Below are positions 16,985-24,901 of a stretch of DNA of 64,000 nt, piece by piece. The stretch comes from Lachnospiraceae bacterium (GTDB taxonomy: Bacteria > Bacillota > Clostridia > Lachnospirales > Lachnospiraceae). Below the pieces are notes generated by a model. The model searched no databases, had not been told where the DNA came from, and worked only from the letters and a program-made list of their open reading frames with translations. The stretch spans positions 62,001 through 126,000 of the forward strand of contig CAJTIU010000013.1 in the NCBI GenBank assembly GCA_910576335.1, written 5' to 3'. Every line of letters starts with the position of its first letter. Within the stretch, counting starts at the first letter, position 1. A program made the translations under genes and the position numbers.

Positions 16985-18142
16985 ATGGTGGGGAAAGGCT
17001 CGGTCAACCATAACAGCCGTAAATTCAAGGCTGAAAATGTGGATGCTGAACGCTCCCACCTCAATGTAGATTACTGTAATGAGAATATCAAGAAAGTATA
17101 TCATAAGCTATTTGATGAAGCATTACAGAGATATAACGAGAAACAGACAAGGGCAGACCGCCGCATTGCCGATTATTACGAGAAGATACGGAACTCAAAG
17201 CAGGAAAAGCCGTTCCATGAGCTGATTTTGCAGATTGGGGATAAGGAAAATATGGGCGCAGGAAGTGAAAACGGACAGCTTGCAAGGCAGATTTTGGATG
17301 AATATTATCATGGATTCCAAGAACGAAACCCTAATCTCTATGTATTTTCCGCTCATATCCATATGGATGAGGCAACGCCACATCTTCATATTGATTTTGT
17401 CCCATTCACGACTGGCAGCAAGCGTGGACTTGATACGAGGGTATCTCTAAAACAGGCATTAGCGGCGCAGGGATTCAAAGGCGGCTCCCGTGGCGATACG
17501 GAGTGGAGCCAGTGGGTACAGTCCGAAAAAGAAAACCTTGCCGCTGTGATGGGGCGGCATGGCATTGAATGGGAGCATAAAGGTACGCATGAGAAACATT
17601 TGTCTGTCCTTGATTATAAAAAGCAGGAGCGGGAAAAAGAGGTCATCCAGCTTGAGGGGCAGATTTCGGAGAAAAAAGAGGAATTTCAAGCATTGTCGGA
17701 CAGGGTGGAGAATTACGACAAAGGAATTGAGAACCTAAAAACACTTGAGCAGATGCTTGACACTTCGCCAGAATACCAGTTGCCAGAGCCGCAGGGGTTC
17801 ATGTCTGCAAAGTCGTATAAGAATAAAGTGGCAGTGCCTTTGGTGCAAAAGCTGAAATCGCTTGTTAAAACAGCTCTTATAAGGTGCTTTGAAGCGTGGG
17901 ACAGCTACTATCGGCTGAATGTCACAAACAGCAATTTCCACCGTGAGAATGAGAGGTTAAGGAAAACCAATGAGAAACTGGCAGGGGAAAATGAAAACCT
18001 CCGTGCGGAAAACAAAGATTATAAGCTGCTCCGCAAGGCATTTGGAAGTAAGCAGATAGACAATCTTTTAGAGCAGGCAAAAGTGATACAGCAATCAAAA
18101 CAGCGTGGAAAGCACTTTAAAAACAACAAAGAGGAAAGGTAG
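16985..18142 (+). CDS. MobV-family relaxase (Mob/Pre)
   Basis: 385 residues. The HUH metal motif AHIHMDEATPHLHIDFVPF (about residues 120-138) is the MobV/Pre hallmark, and SHLNVDYCNENI lies in the N-terminal conserved region. The frame is open a little upstream (IRRTISA before the ATG) without a standard start codon, so the true start may be slightly earlier or non-canonical. The C-terminal third is coiled coil (NERLRKTNEKLAGENENLRA). The protein nicks oriT and carries the strand to a recipient when a conjugative helper is present. Confidence 0.9.
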   Translation: MVGKGSVNHNSRKFKAENVDAERSHLNVDYCNENIKKVYHKLFDEALQRYNEKQTRADRRIADYYEKIRNSKQEKPFHELILQIGDKENMGAGSENGQLARQILDEYYHGFQERNPNLYVFSAHIHMDEATPHLHIDFVPFTTGSKRGLDTRVSLKQALAAQGFKGGSRGDTEWSQWVQSEKENLAAVMGRHGIEWEHKGTHEKHLSVLDYKKQEREKEVIQLEGQISEKKEEFQALSDRVENYDKGIENLKTLEQMLDTSPEYQLPEPQGFMSAKSYKNKVAVPLVQKLKSLVKTALIRCFEAWDSYYRLNVTNSNFHRENERLRKTNEKLAGENENLRAENKDYKLLRKAFGSKQIDNLLEQAKVIQQSKQRGKHFKNNKEER

Positions 18143-18150
18143 GAAACATT

Positions 18151-18528
18151 ATGGAAAACAGGATTTATGACGAAAATAACGGTCTTTGGTATGCAAGGCA
18201 AGGCGAATACTATCTCCCAGAGCTTGCATTACCTCCCGAAGAAGAAAAGGCGATTGGTGTATGGGGTCAACGACATTTGCAGTATCTAAAAGAGCATAAG
18301 CAGCTTGTTTATATCAATCTGCTGACAAGCGGCAGGCTGAACGAATACCTTGCAAGCGTAGATGAACAGGCAGAGGATTTGTTTTCTCGGCTGGTAAAAG
18401 AATATGCCGAAAGGCAGGGAGTGACGGAACAGCTAAAGGCAGAAAACCAGCTTTTATGGGTTCAAAAAATGAATAATATTAAAGCTTGTGTGAGGGAAGT
18501 TGTGGAGAGCGAATTTATCTATTCATAA
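18151..18528 (+). CDS. tnpV: TnpV family transposon-encoded protein
   Basis: 125 residues. YYLPELALPPEEEKAIGVWGQ and the closing QGVTEQLKAENQLLWVQKMN are typical of TnpV proteins from Tn4451-like mobilizable elements; the function is unknown. It lies 8 bases after the relaxase stop. The second copy at 31628-31981 shares the QGVTEQLKA and WVQ.MN motifs, and in both elements this gene marks the end of the backbone and the start of cargo. Confidence 0.75.
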   Translation: MENRIYDENNGLWYARQGEYYLPELALPPEEEKAIGVWGQRHLQYLKEHKQLVYINLLTSGRLNEYLASVDEQAEDLFSRLVKEYAERQGVTEQLKAENQLLWVQKMNNIKACVREVVESEFIYS

Positions 18529-18677
18529 GCGATAAGTGGCACTTCTGCGGTATGTGGGAGTGCTGCTTAGTTAAGCAAAAGCAGTTCGGGGAATTGAAAA
18601 ATCTTATAATTTTTTGTATACTTAGAAAAAGAAATTAGACTGAGAAATCGGGAATTATATTATATAGGAGGGCTAAT

Positions 18678-19091
18678 ATGCTTGATACGATACCTAACGA
18701 AGAAGAAATGACTGCTTTAATCGGACAATCTTTATATGATGTATGGAATAAGTTGTGTATTTTAATTGATGAAAAATACGAAATGGAATGTTGGTGGAAT
18801 AAAGGCGGTAAAGCATGGAATTATGAGTATAAATACCGCCGAGGTGGTAAAACATTGTGTGCATTATATGCAAGAGAAAATTGTATAGGTTTTATGATTA
18901 TATTTGGAAAAGATGAGAGAGCAAAATTTGAAACAGAACGAAATAATTATTCGGAACAAGTTCAAAAAATCTATGATGAAGCACAAACTTACCGTGATGG
19001 TAAATGGGTAATGTTTGAACCGACTGATACATCAATGTTTCATGATTTTATTAAATTATTAGGAATTAAGAGAAAGCCAAACAGGAAGTAG
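18678..19091 (+). CDS. DUF3788 family protein
   Basis: 137 residues, with GGATAGAGG-like AGGAGGG before the ATG. It contains WWNKGGKAWNYEYKYRRGGK, LCALYARENCIGFMIIFGK and a C-terminal DGKWVMFEP, which are the conserved blocks of the DUF3788 family. This family has the shape of the DUF1801/YdhG-like small folds, with no known activity. First gene of the AT-rich cargo region; probably transcribed on its own. Confidence 0.7.
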   Translation: MLDTIPNEEEMTALIGQSLYDVWNKLCILIDEKYEMECWWNKGGKAWNYEYKYRRGGKTLCALYARENCIGFMIIFGKDERAKFETERNNYSEQVQKIYDEAQTYRDGKWVMFEPTDTSMFHDFIKLLGIKRKPNRK

Positions 19092-19145
19092 CAATTTTTT
19101 GGTAGGATTTATATAAATTTAGAATATGCAGAGGTGCTTGTGGAT

Positions 19146-19709
19146 ATGAAAAGATATGTTGCATTATTAAGAGGTATCAATATAAGCGGTAAAAACAAAG
19201 TACCGATGGCGGAATTAAAGAAAGAGTTTGAAAAGCTGCAGTTTGGAGGGGTTAAGACATATTTGAACAGTGGTAATGTGCTTTTTTCGAGTGAAAAAGG
19301 TGATACAGAGGGGGTTACAAAACAGATTGAGATAATGATAAAAAAACAGTTTGCTTTAGATATTCCTGTTTTTGTCATATTAAGAGACGAACTTGATGAC
19401 ATTTTGCACAATGCGCCCGACTGGTGGGGAAACGATAATAAGGAAATCTATGACAATCTAATCTTTATTATGCCACCCGCTACATTCGCAGAAGTATATA
19501 ATGAGATTGGAGAGCCTAAAGAAGGTTTAGAGAAAATAGAGAATTATAACGAGGCGGTATTCTGGTCTTTTAGTAGAAAAGATTATCAAAAAACGAACTG
19601 GTGGTCTAAGACGGCAAGTGCCAATATCAGTGCTAAACTTATTATAGGCAAGCAGTGTAAGCCCCCTTGTGCGAATATAAGAATTGTCACTATCAAGCAT
19701 ATCACTTAA
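19146..19709 (+). CDS. DUF1697 family protein, C-terminus replaced
   Basis: Begins MKRYVALLRGINISGKNKVPMAEL, the diagnostic opening of DUF1697 proteins (normally about 175-180 residues, function unknown). The family sequence is followed to about residue 163 (NWWSKTASANIS) and then changes to an unrelated tail. The new tail is antisense to a HEAT-repeat gene fragment. The gene is therefore truncated by a DNA rearrangement at about 19630 and probably non-functional. Confidence 0.7.
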   Translation: MKRYVALLRGINISGKNKVPMAELKKEFEKLQFGGVKTYLNSGNVLFSSEKGDTEGVTKQIEIMIKKQFALDIPVFVILRDELDDILHNAPDWWGNDNKEIYDNLIFIMPPATFAEVYNEIGEPKEGLEKIENYNEAVFWSFSRKDYQKTNWWSKTASANISAKLIIGKQCKPPCANIRIVTIKHIT

Positions 19710-19950
19710 TCTATCTATAAAAGGATAAACACAATCCGTTTCTTCACTTTCTTTTTGCAATTCTTGAAATGCTTTGTAAGCAACATTATTATTTTTATCA
19801 AACAATAATTCTGCAAAACATAAGCCAGAATTGAAAAATGATATTCTTTCCGCACTTAATAAAGCTAATATATCTATTTATGATTATAGTATGCAACCAT
19901 TGGTTTATAAGGACATTCAGAAAGCGTTGAAGGAAATAAAAAAATTATAA
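19635..19950. pseudogene. HEAT-repeat protein gene broken by inversion
   Basis: The N-terminal part is on the minus strand, 19805 down to about 19635 (VAYKAFQELQKESEE, DMLDSDNSYIRTRGLTLLAY). The C-terminal part is on the plus strand, 19813-19950 (KPELKNDILSALNKANIS, YKDIQKALKEI, stop). These are the two ends of one SufBD/HEAT-like protein of about 150 residues, common in this bacterial group, now facing opposite ways with the middle lost. The junction near 19810 contains the short words TTTTGC/GCAAAA. Confidence 0.65.
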
Positions 19951-19992
19951 AAACGACAAATCGACATTTGCTAATTTGAAAGGAGTAATATT

Positions 19993-20190
19993 ATGGGAGA
20001 ATTAAAATCTATTATGGAGAAGTTTGTTGCATCTGGTTGGGATTTAATATCTATTCCCGCACAACAATGGTTAGATGGAAAAGCTGATAAAGATACTTTA
20101 ATATCAGCAATTAAACAGGCAAACGAAAAATGTGGAAGTTGTGGTTGTGATTTAGACCCACTATATAAAAGAGCTTTAGAGCTGATTTAA
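19993..20190 (+). CDS. Small Cys-rich hypothetical protein (65 aa)
   Basis: Has AAAGGAG 8 bases before the ATG. Contains CGSCGCDLDPLYKRALELI at the C-terminus, a compact possible metal-binding cluster, and a helical N-terminus (LKSIMEKFVASGWDLISI). Not recognised as a characterised family; similar small genes occur as cargo in mobilizable elements. Role unknown. Confidence 0.55.
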   Translation: MGELKSIMEKFVASGWDLISIPAQQWLDGKADKDTLISAIKQANEKCGSCGCDLDPLYKRALELI

Positions 20191-20259
20191 CAATACTGTC
20201 AATTCTTGTTTATTGGGAAGCTGTATACAGAGAAAAATCGGGGTTGAGGAAGGAATGAT

Positions 20260-21045
20260 ATGAAGATAATAAATAGAGATATAGATAGCGGAAAACCATT
20301 TGACTGGGGGAAAACTTCTTTAGATTATGCGAGATTCCGTGACATTTATCCACAAGAGTTTTATCAAAGAATTATTGACCGTAAATTATGCTTGGACGGA
20401 CAATCTGTTCTTGATATTGGAACAGGAACGGGTGTTCTTCCTAGAAATATGTATCAGTATGGAGCAAAGTGGACGGCTGCGGATATTTCAGAAAACCAAA
20501 TTGAACAAGCGAAAATTCTCTCAAAGGGTATGGATATAGATTATCATGTTATATCAACAGAGGATATAAGTTTTTCGGAGAACTCTTTTGATGTAATTAC
20601 AGCATGCCAGTGTTTTTGGTATTTCGACCATGAGATTGTTATGCCTAAGTTTTATCGTATGTTGAAACAAGGGGGAAGTATTCTTGTTTTATATATGGCA
20701 TGGCTGCCGTTTGAGGATGAGATTGCAGGAGCCAGTGAAAAACTCGTATTAAAATATAATCCAAATTGGAGCGGCGCAGGAGAAACGAAACATCAAATAG
20801 ATATACCAGATTATTATAAAGAAAAATTTGAGCTTGTATATCATGAAGAATTTACTTTAAGAATACCATTTACCCGTGAAAGCTGGAATGGGAGAATGAA
20901 GGCTTGCCGTGGAATTGGAGCTTCACTTACCGAGAAAGAAATTTCGATGTGGGAACGAGAGCATATGACGCTCCTTGAACGAATTGCGCCGAATGAATTT
21001 GGCATTCTGCATTATGCTGCTATTGCAGAGCTTAAAAAGCATTAA
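20260..21045 (+). CDS. Class I SAM-dependent methyltransferase
   Basis: 261 residues. Motif I SVLDIGTGTGVLPRNM (about residues 48-62), the acidic ribose-binding TAADIS, and FDVITACQCFWYFD (motif IV) identify a Rossmann-fold methyltransferase of the UbiE/COQ5-like type. The substrate is probably a small molecule. It is cargo of element 1 beside an acetyltransferase gene, a combination sometimes seen with drug-modifying enzymes, though nothing here proves resistance. Confidence 0.8.
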   Translation: MKIINRDIDSGKPFDWGKTSLDYARFRDIYPQEFYQRIIDRKLCLDGQSVLDIGTGTGVLPRNMYQYGAKWTAADISENQIEQAKILSKGMDIDYHVISTEDISFSENSFDVITACQCFWYFDHEIVMPKFYRMLKQGGSILVLYMAWLPFEDEIAGASEKLVLKYNPNWSGAGETKHQIDIPDYYKEKFELVYHEEFTLRIPFTRESWNGRMKACRGIGASLTEKEISMWEREHMTLLERIAPNEFGILHYAAIAELKKH

Positions 21046-21087
21046 ATTCCATTTATTGGATTGATAGATGTGAGGTTTTATATAGGT

Positions 21088-21558
21088 ATGGATTATAAAA
21101 TTCGAGAAATTAGAAAAAATGAATATTCAATATTGTTTGATTTTCTGTATGAAGCAATTTTTATTACAGAGGGCATGGACAAGCCGCCAAAATCTATTAT
21201 TGAACAGCCTGAGCTGCAAGTATATATTAAGGATTTTGGAAAAGCGGATGATTGGTGTTTCGTTGTGGAAATAAAAGAAAAGATTGTAGGTGCGGTATGG
21301 GTTCGTATTATGAATGATTATGGGCATATTGATGATGAAACGCCCTCATTTGCCATGTCACTGTATGAGGAATACAGGAATTTAGGCATTGGTACAGCGC
21401 TTATGGGAGCTATGCTGCAATTTTTGAGGGAAAAAGGATATAAGCAGGCATCTCTTTCTGTGCAGAAAGCAAATTATGCAGTTCGTATGTATCAAAAAGT
21501 AGGTTTTGAAGTTATTGACGAAAATGAAGAAGAATACATCATGGTTTATCGGTTGTAG
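21088..21558 (+). CDS. GNAT family N-acetyltransferase
   Basis: 156 residues from ATG 21088; the frame is open to a TTG at 21061. The acetyl-CoA loop is seen in EYRNLGIGTALMGAMLQFL (the R/Q-x-x-G-x-G/A pattern), and the final NYAVRMYQKVGFEV is the conserved GNAT strand 5-6 motif. It probably acetylates a small amine or protein N-terminus. It lies 42 bases after the methyltransferase stop and probably shares its transcript. Confidence 0.8.
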   Translation: MDYKIREIRKNEYSILFDFLYEAIFITEGMDKPPKSIIEQPELQVYIKDFGKADDWCFVVEIKEKIVGAVWVRIMNDYGHIDDETPSFAMSLYEEYRNLGIGTALMGAMLQFLREKGYKQASLSVQKANYAVRMYQKVGFEVIDENEEEYIMVYRL

Positions 21559-21580
21559 TGTGATGAGAGGGCATGTGTAA

Positions 21581-21757
21581 ATGGCTGATAATTTAGATGA
21601 AAAAGCAGTAAAGGAAGTCTTAAAAAAGATTATTGAGAATAATAATACTATTCCGTATAAGGCTAAAGCGGAGATAAAAGCGATAATAGAAATGGAACAC
21701 AATCCAGAAAAATTGCTGCAAGAGTGTCTGTTGTATATGCTGTCATATAGGGGATAA
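21581..21757 (+). CDS. Small hypothetical protein (58 aa)
   Basis: ATG 21581 after GAGAGGGC. The translation MADNLDEKAVKEVLKKIIEN followed by KAKAEIKAIIEMEH is strongly helical and charged. No family recognised. Codon use resembles its neighbours and it follows the acetyltransferase closely. The next 280 bases to 22041 show no convincing gene. Confidence 0.5.
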   Translation: MADNLDEKAVKEVLKKIIENNNTIPYKAKAEIKAIIEMEHNPEKLLQECLLYMLSYRG

Positions 21758-22041
21758 TCTGTGCTAAAGGAAGTGATTGGAGACGATGAAAAATAAAGAG
21801 AGTTAAATAATGCTTGATGCTGTAAACAAAATTATTTATAATGTGAGCCATGCATATAGTTGTTTTTGCACAGTTAGAGTTGTTGTTATAATTTATAGAG
21901 GGTTTAAGAAAGAGAAATTATATCATCTTATACGATTGGTGGAAAGTTTCTTGGATTATCAGATAATATGTTTTATTTGTATTTATTTAAGAAGTTGGGT
22001 TCCAGTGTTTTTATAATTACAAAGGAAAGGATATATAAGTA

Positions 22042-22782
22042 ATGAGTGAAGAACAAGAAAACAATAAAAACAATAGTAGTGAGAAAAAACAACAGAATAA
22101 ATCAGAAAAAGATAGAAATGGCGTGATAGGGGGTCTTGTATTTGGATTAATTTTAGCATTCCTTGCGTATCAAATATATATCAAAATATTTGAATTTCCA
22201 ATTGGACAGATGTTGGTGTATATAGTTGGATTTCTTGCATTTATTTGCTTTATGGCATCTGTAAGTTGTTTCTTTGATTTTAAAGAATCGAAAAAAATTG
22301 AAAAATTAGATGAAGATGCTCGTAAAGAAGAAAAAGAATTTTCGGAAATAGCTCTCGAACAGAAAGAACTGCGCGCAGAAAAAATGTTTAGAATGAATCA
22401 AAAAGAGTTAATGAGATACTATGATATGAATTTAACTCAAACAAAATTTCTATCTGCACTTGGCATCATGATGGTTATATTTGGAATGTTGATAGTGGCG
22501 GCAAGTTTGTATATGTATATGTCTTTGAATGCAGATAAAGTTTTGTTGTGTATAGGCAGTTTAAGTGGAGTTATAGCAGATTTTGTTGGTGCAGTTTTTA
22601 TAAAAATGTATACAAAAAATATTGAAGCGGCTGTAAAATTTCATGCAAAATTTGCAGAAAGTAATAATCTTTTATTGGCAAATTTAATTGCAAATAAAAT
22701 AGAGAATGAAAAATTAAGAGAAACTACTTTATCGGAAATATCTAAAAATATTATATTGAGTAAAGAAAGTATAGGAGAATAA
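22042..22782 (+). CDS. Four-helix membrane protein, possibly TRADD-N-associated membrane domain
   Basis: 246 residues. A polar Lys/Asn-rich N-terminus (1-30), two transmembrane helices (about 31-85), a charged coiled-coil loop rich in Glu/Lys (about 90-130), then two more helices (about 134-195) and a soluble helical tail. The second helix pair with GVIADFVGAVFIKMYTK resembles the bacterial TRADD-N-associated membrane module found in conflict systems; this is a tentative match. Its position next to a KilA-N protein in cargo supports a defence or regulatory role, by inference only. Confidence 0.5.
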   Translation: MSEEQENNKNNSSEKKQQNKSEKDRNGVIGGLVFGLILAFLAYQIYIKIFEFPIGQMLVYIVGFLAFICFMASVSCFFDFKESKKIEKLDEDARKEEKEFSEIALEQKELRAEKMFRMNQKELMRYYDMNLTQTKFLSALGIMMVIFGMLIVAASLYMYMSLNADKVLLCIGSLSGVIADFVGAVFIKMYTKNIEAAVKFHAKFAESNNLLLANLIANKIENEKLRETTLSEISKNIILSKESIGE

Positions 22783-22810
22783 TTGAAATGAATATAAGGA
22801 AAAGTTTAAT

Positions 22811-23680
22811 ATGAAAAACATGAAAATAGATGCCAATGGAACAAAAATCAGAGTGAGGGGCGATGTTGTTAATGAGAATGCCTATATTTCTCTTACGGAT
22901 ATTGCTAAATATAAAAATCCAGACAATGCTTTTATCGTGGTTGCGAACTGGATGCGTAACCATTCGACAATCTCGTTTTTGGGTTTGTGGGAGCAGATTC
23001 ATAATCCCAATTTTAAACCTATCGAATTCGATAGGTTTAAAGCGAAGTCGGGAGATAATGCATTTACATTGACACCGCAACAGTGGATAAAAGCAACAGA
23101 TGCAATCGGTATTATATCAAAATCGGGACGATACGGCGGTACATATGCCCATACAGATATAGCCTTTGAGTTTGCGTCTTGGATTTCACCAGAATTCAAG
23201 CTCTATATTATTAAGGACTATCAGCGATTAAAGAAAGATGAAGCGAACCGATTAGCGATTGGATGGGATGCTAAGAGGGAACTTTCAAAAATAAATTATC
23301 GTATTCATACAGATGCGGTAAAGGAATTTCTGATAACACCAACATTATCTCCGCAGGAAATGGCTTATACATATGCAACCGAAGCAGATATTCTTAATAT
23401 GGCTTTGTTTGGCAAAACAGCGGCACAATGGAGAAATGAAAAGGGAATAAGCGGAAAAACACCTAATATCAGAGATTTTGCTTCGGCAGAGGAATTAGTT
23501 GTACTTATCAATTTGGAAGATACCAATGCAGATTTGATAAGGCAAGGGTTATCTAACATTGAACGATTAAAGATATTAAGAGAAAAGGCATATAGGCAGC
23601 TTGAACTTTTGAATAAGAACCAAGAAACTCTTAATGCATTGAAGAAAAATCTGATTGAAGATACGGAAACAACCGGTTGA
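22811..23680 (+). CDS. KilA-N domain-containing protein
   Basis: 289 residues. The N-terminal half has the KilA-N DNA-binding fold seen in phage antirepressors (AYISLTDIAKYKNPDNAF, VVANWMRNHSTISFLGLWE, GRYGGTYAHTDIAFEFASWI, FKLYIIKDYQRLK). The C-terminal half (TYATEADILNMALFGKTAAQ, LREKAYRQLELLNKNQETL) is a conserved partner region. The coding sequence holds a 30-bp perfect palindrome at 23012-23041. It is the last cargo gene before the right end of element 1. Probably a DNA-binding regulator or defence protein. Confidence 0.8.
   Translation: MKNMKIDANGTKIRVRGDVVNENAYISLTDIAKYKNPDNAFIVVANWMRNHSTISFLGLWEQIHNPNFKPIEFDRFKAKSGDNAFTLTPQQWIKATDAIGIISKSGRYGGTYAHTDIAFEFASWISPEFKLYIIKDYQRLKKDEANRLAIGWDAKRELSKINYRIHTDAVKEFLITPTLSPQEMAYTYATEADILNMALFGKTAAQWRNEKGISGKTPNIRDFASAEELVVLINLEDTNADLIRQGLSNIERLKILREKAYRQLELLNKNQETLNALKKNLIEDTETTG
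23012..23041. repeat. 30-bp perfect palindrome inside the KilA-N gene
   Basis: Two 15-base arms, TTTAAACCTATCGAA and its exact reverse complement, meet without a loop at 23026/23027. In frame it encodes FKPIEFDRFK. It lies between the KilA-N core blocks. Such length is well beyond chance for coding DNA. Confidence 0.95.
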
Positions 23681-23685
23681 TTTTC

Positions 23686-23783
23686 TTAGCAAAATCGCTT
23701 ATAATTTAAACCATAACATATAGCTATTATCCGCAGTTACAGAGCCAGTGTTATCAACAGCGATAACAAAATGATAACATTAG
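23686..23783. other. Right attachment-site candidate of element 1
   Basis: TTAGCAAAATCGCTTA (23686-23701), CCAGTGTT, then GATAACAAAATGATAAC (23762-23778). The order and orientation repeat those of 13057-13141. Confidence 0.5.
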
Positions 23784-23876
23784 CTTATACAGGCAGGATA
23801 ATATGGATATATCAAATAATCAAAAGATTTACATACTCGACAAAGAATAATACATAAACAAAATTAGTTAGGAAAA

Positions 23877-23891
23877 GTCGAGTTTGAGTGA
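23877..23891 (+). other. guaA-3'-end-like sequence at the junction of elements 1 and 2
   Basis: Codons GTC GAG TTT GAG TGA read VEFE-stop, against IEFE-stop at the true guaA end (13045-13059). The differences are mostly at third positions. This would fit a second, diverged copy of the attachment core left between two tandem elements, but 10 of 15 identities is weak evidence on its own. Confidence 0.35.
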
Positions 23892-23897
23892 GAGGGT

Positions 23898-23939
23898 AAA
23901 TCCTCGCAAGTCTTGAAAAATCAGGGCTTGCGGGGATTT
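23898..23939 (+). terminator. Intrinsic terminator between elements 1 and 2
   Basis: AAATCCTCGCAAG pairs with CTTGCGGGGATTT and is followed by TTTTTATTT. It sits downstream of the element 1 cargo and before the convergent repressor gene of element 2. Confidence 0.75.
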
Positions 23940-23976
23940 TTTATTTGGCGGTGGGTACGATTTGGGTACAGATTTT

Positions 23977-24537
23977 TTAATCCAGCTTATTGTTTATCAA
24001 ACGGTGATCTGTATCCTCCATAACTTGATCGTGGAGCTGTTGGATGCTCAGGTCAAAAAAGGCATCTCCGTGCTGTTCGGGGTAAGTGTCCATCCAGCGG
24101 TCATAATCCGTTTCGGCTTTAATGAGAGCCTCCCCACGCTTTTTTGCATCTTTAATTTCATTGCATTTTTCTACATCTTCTAAAAATTTCACGTAACGAT
24201 GGCACCATGCGCTCATCAGCGTCAAGGTTTCAAAACGTATTCCAACGGTATCATTGCCTTCTTCGTCTTTGCACTCGAAAAGATGTCCGTTATACTGCCG
24301 GGCAATCTGGAACAGGCGGTGCATGGCTTTAATCATGTCAAAATCAGAATTTTCCAATACTTCCGGATTGACGGCAAGGGCATTTGCTATTTTTTCAAGT
24401 GATGACGGCTTGGGGTTGCGTCTGCCGCTTTCGTAAGCACGGATATAGGCTTCGCTTGCGCCAACCAATTCACCTAACTGTTTCTGGGTAAGACCACGCT
24501 CCTTGCGGATACGGCGTATATTTTCTCCAACGGTCAT
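23977..24537 (-). CDS. XRE-family repressor of element 2
   Basis: 186 residues. VGENIRRIRKERGLTQKQLG and ASEAYIRAYESGRRNPKPSS form a textbook Cro/C1 helix-turn-helix. The C-terminal region (ARQYNGHLFECKDEEG...VGIRFETLTLMSAW) parallels that of the element 1 repressor. Divergent from the excisionase-integrase operon, with the shared promoter region in between, implying control of excision. Confidence 0.85.
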   Translation of the reverse strand: MTVGENIRRIRKERGLTQKQLGELVGASEAYIRAYESGRRNPKPSSLEKIANALAVNPEVLENSDFDMIKAMHRLFQIARQYNGHLFECKDEEGNDTVGIRFETLTLMSAWCHRYVKFLEDVEKCNEIKDAKKRGEALIKAETDYDRWMDTYPEQHGDAFFDLSIQQLHDQVMEDTDHRLINNKLD

Positions 24538-24619
24538 AAGTCTGCCTCCTATTTTAGCTGTGTATTTGTGCTAAATCAATCATACCACATGAGGAGGAAA
24601 AAATAAAGCAAAAATGATA

Positions 24620-24648
24620 TTGACAAGAAACAAAAGTTGCGATATGAT
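24620..24648 (+). promoter_or_regulatory. Promoter of the element 2 excisionase-integrase operon
   Basis: TTGACA, a 17-base spacer and TATGAT about 60 bases before the excisionase ATG; AAAGAGAGGAAAAAG precedes the start. The TAAGC/GCTTA word of element 1 is absent here. Confidence 0.65.
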
Positions 24649-24706
24649 AAAAACGAAACATAAAGATACTATACAGAAACAAATATAAAGAAAGAGAGGA
24701 AAAAGT

Positions 24707-24901
24707 ATGGATGAAAAGATTTACTACAATGCAGAGGAGATTTCCAGGATGCTCGGCGTGAGTATGGGAAAATCCTACAAGATTCTCAGGGAAATGAACA
24801 GGGATTTGGCAGGCAGGGGATTCCTTACGATTGCAGGTAAAATTCCTGTGGAGTATTTCAGGGAGAAATGGTACGGAGCAGCAAAGGAGGTAAGCGTATG
24901 A
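24707..24901 (+). CDS. Excisionase-like DNA-binding protein
   Basis: 64 residues: YYNAEEISRMLGVSMGKSYK helix-turn-helix, then GFLTIAGKIPVEYFREKWYG. It clearly shares ancestry with 13994-14194 (the FxTIAGxxxxxYFxExxYG wing). The stop overlaps the integrase start by ATGA, indicating translational coupling. Confidence 0.8.
   Translation: MDEKIYYNAEEISRMLGVSMGKSYKILREMNRDLAGRGFLTIAGKIPVEYFREKWYGAAKEVSV

Larger units (their letters stand above)
13057..23783. mobile_element. Integrative mobilizable element 1, inserted at the guaA 3' end
   Basis: The module order is XRE repressor (minus), excisionase, tyrosine integrase, MobC-like, RepA-like ATPase, oriT-like region, MobV relaxase, TnpV, then AT-rich cargo. 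There are no type IV secretion genes, so transfer would need a helper. The proposed ends are the similar blocks at 13057-13141 and 23686-23783, with the left one starting at the guaA stop codon. Exact cut points are inferred. Confidence 0.65.
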
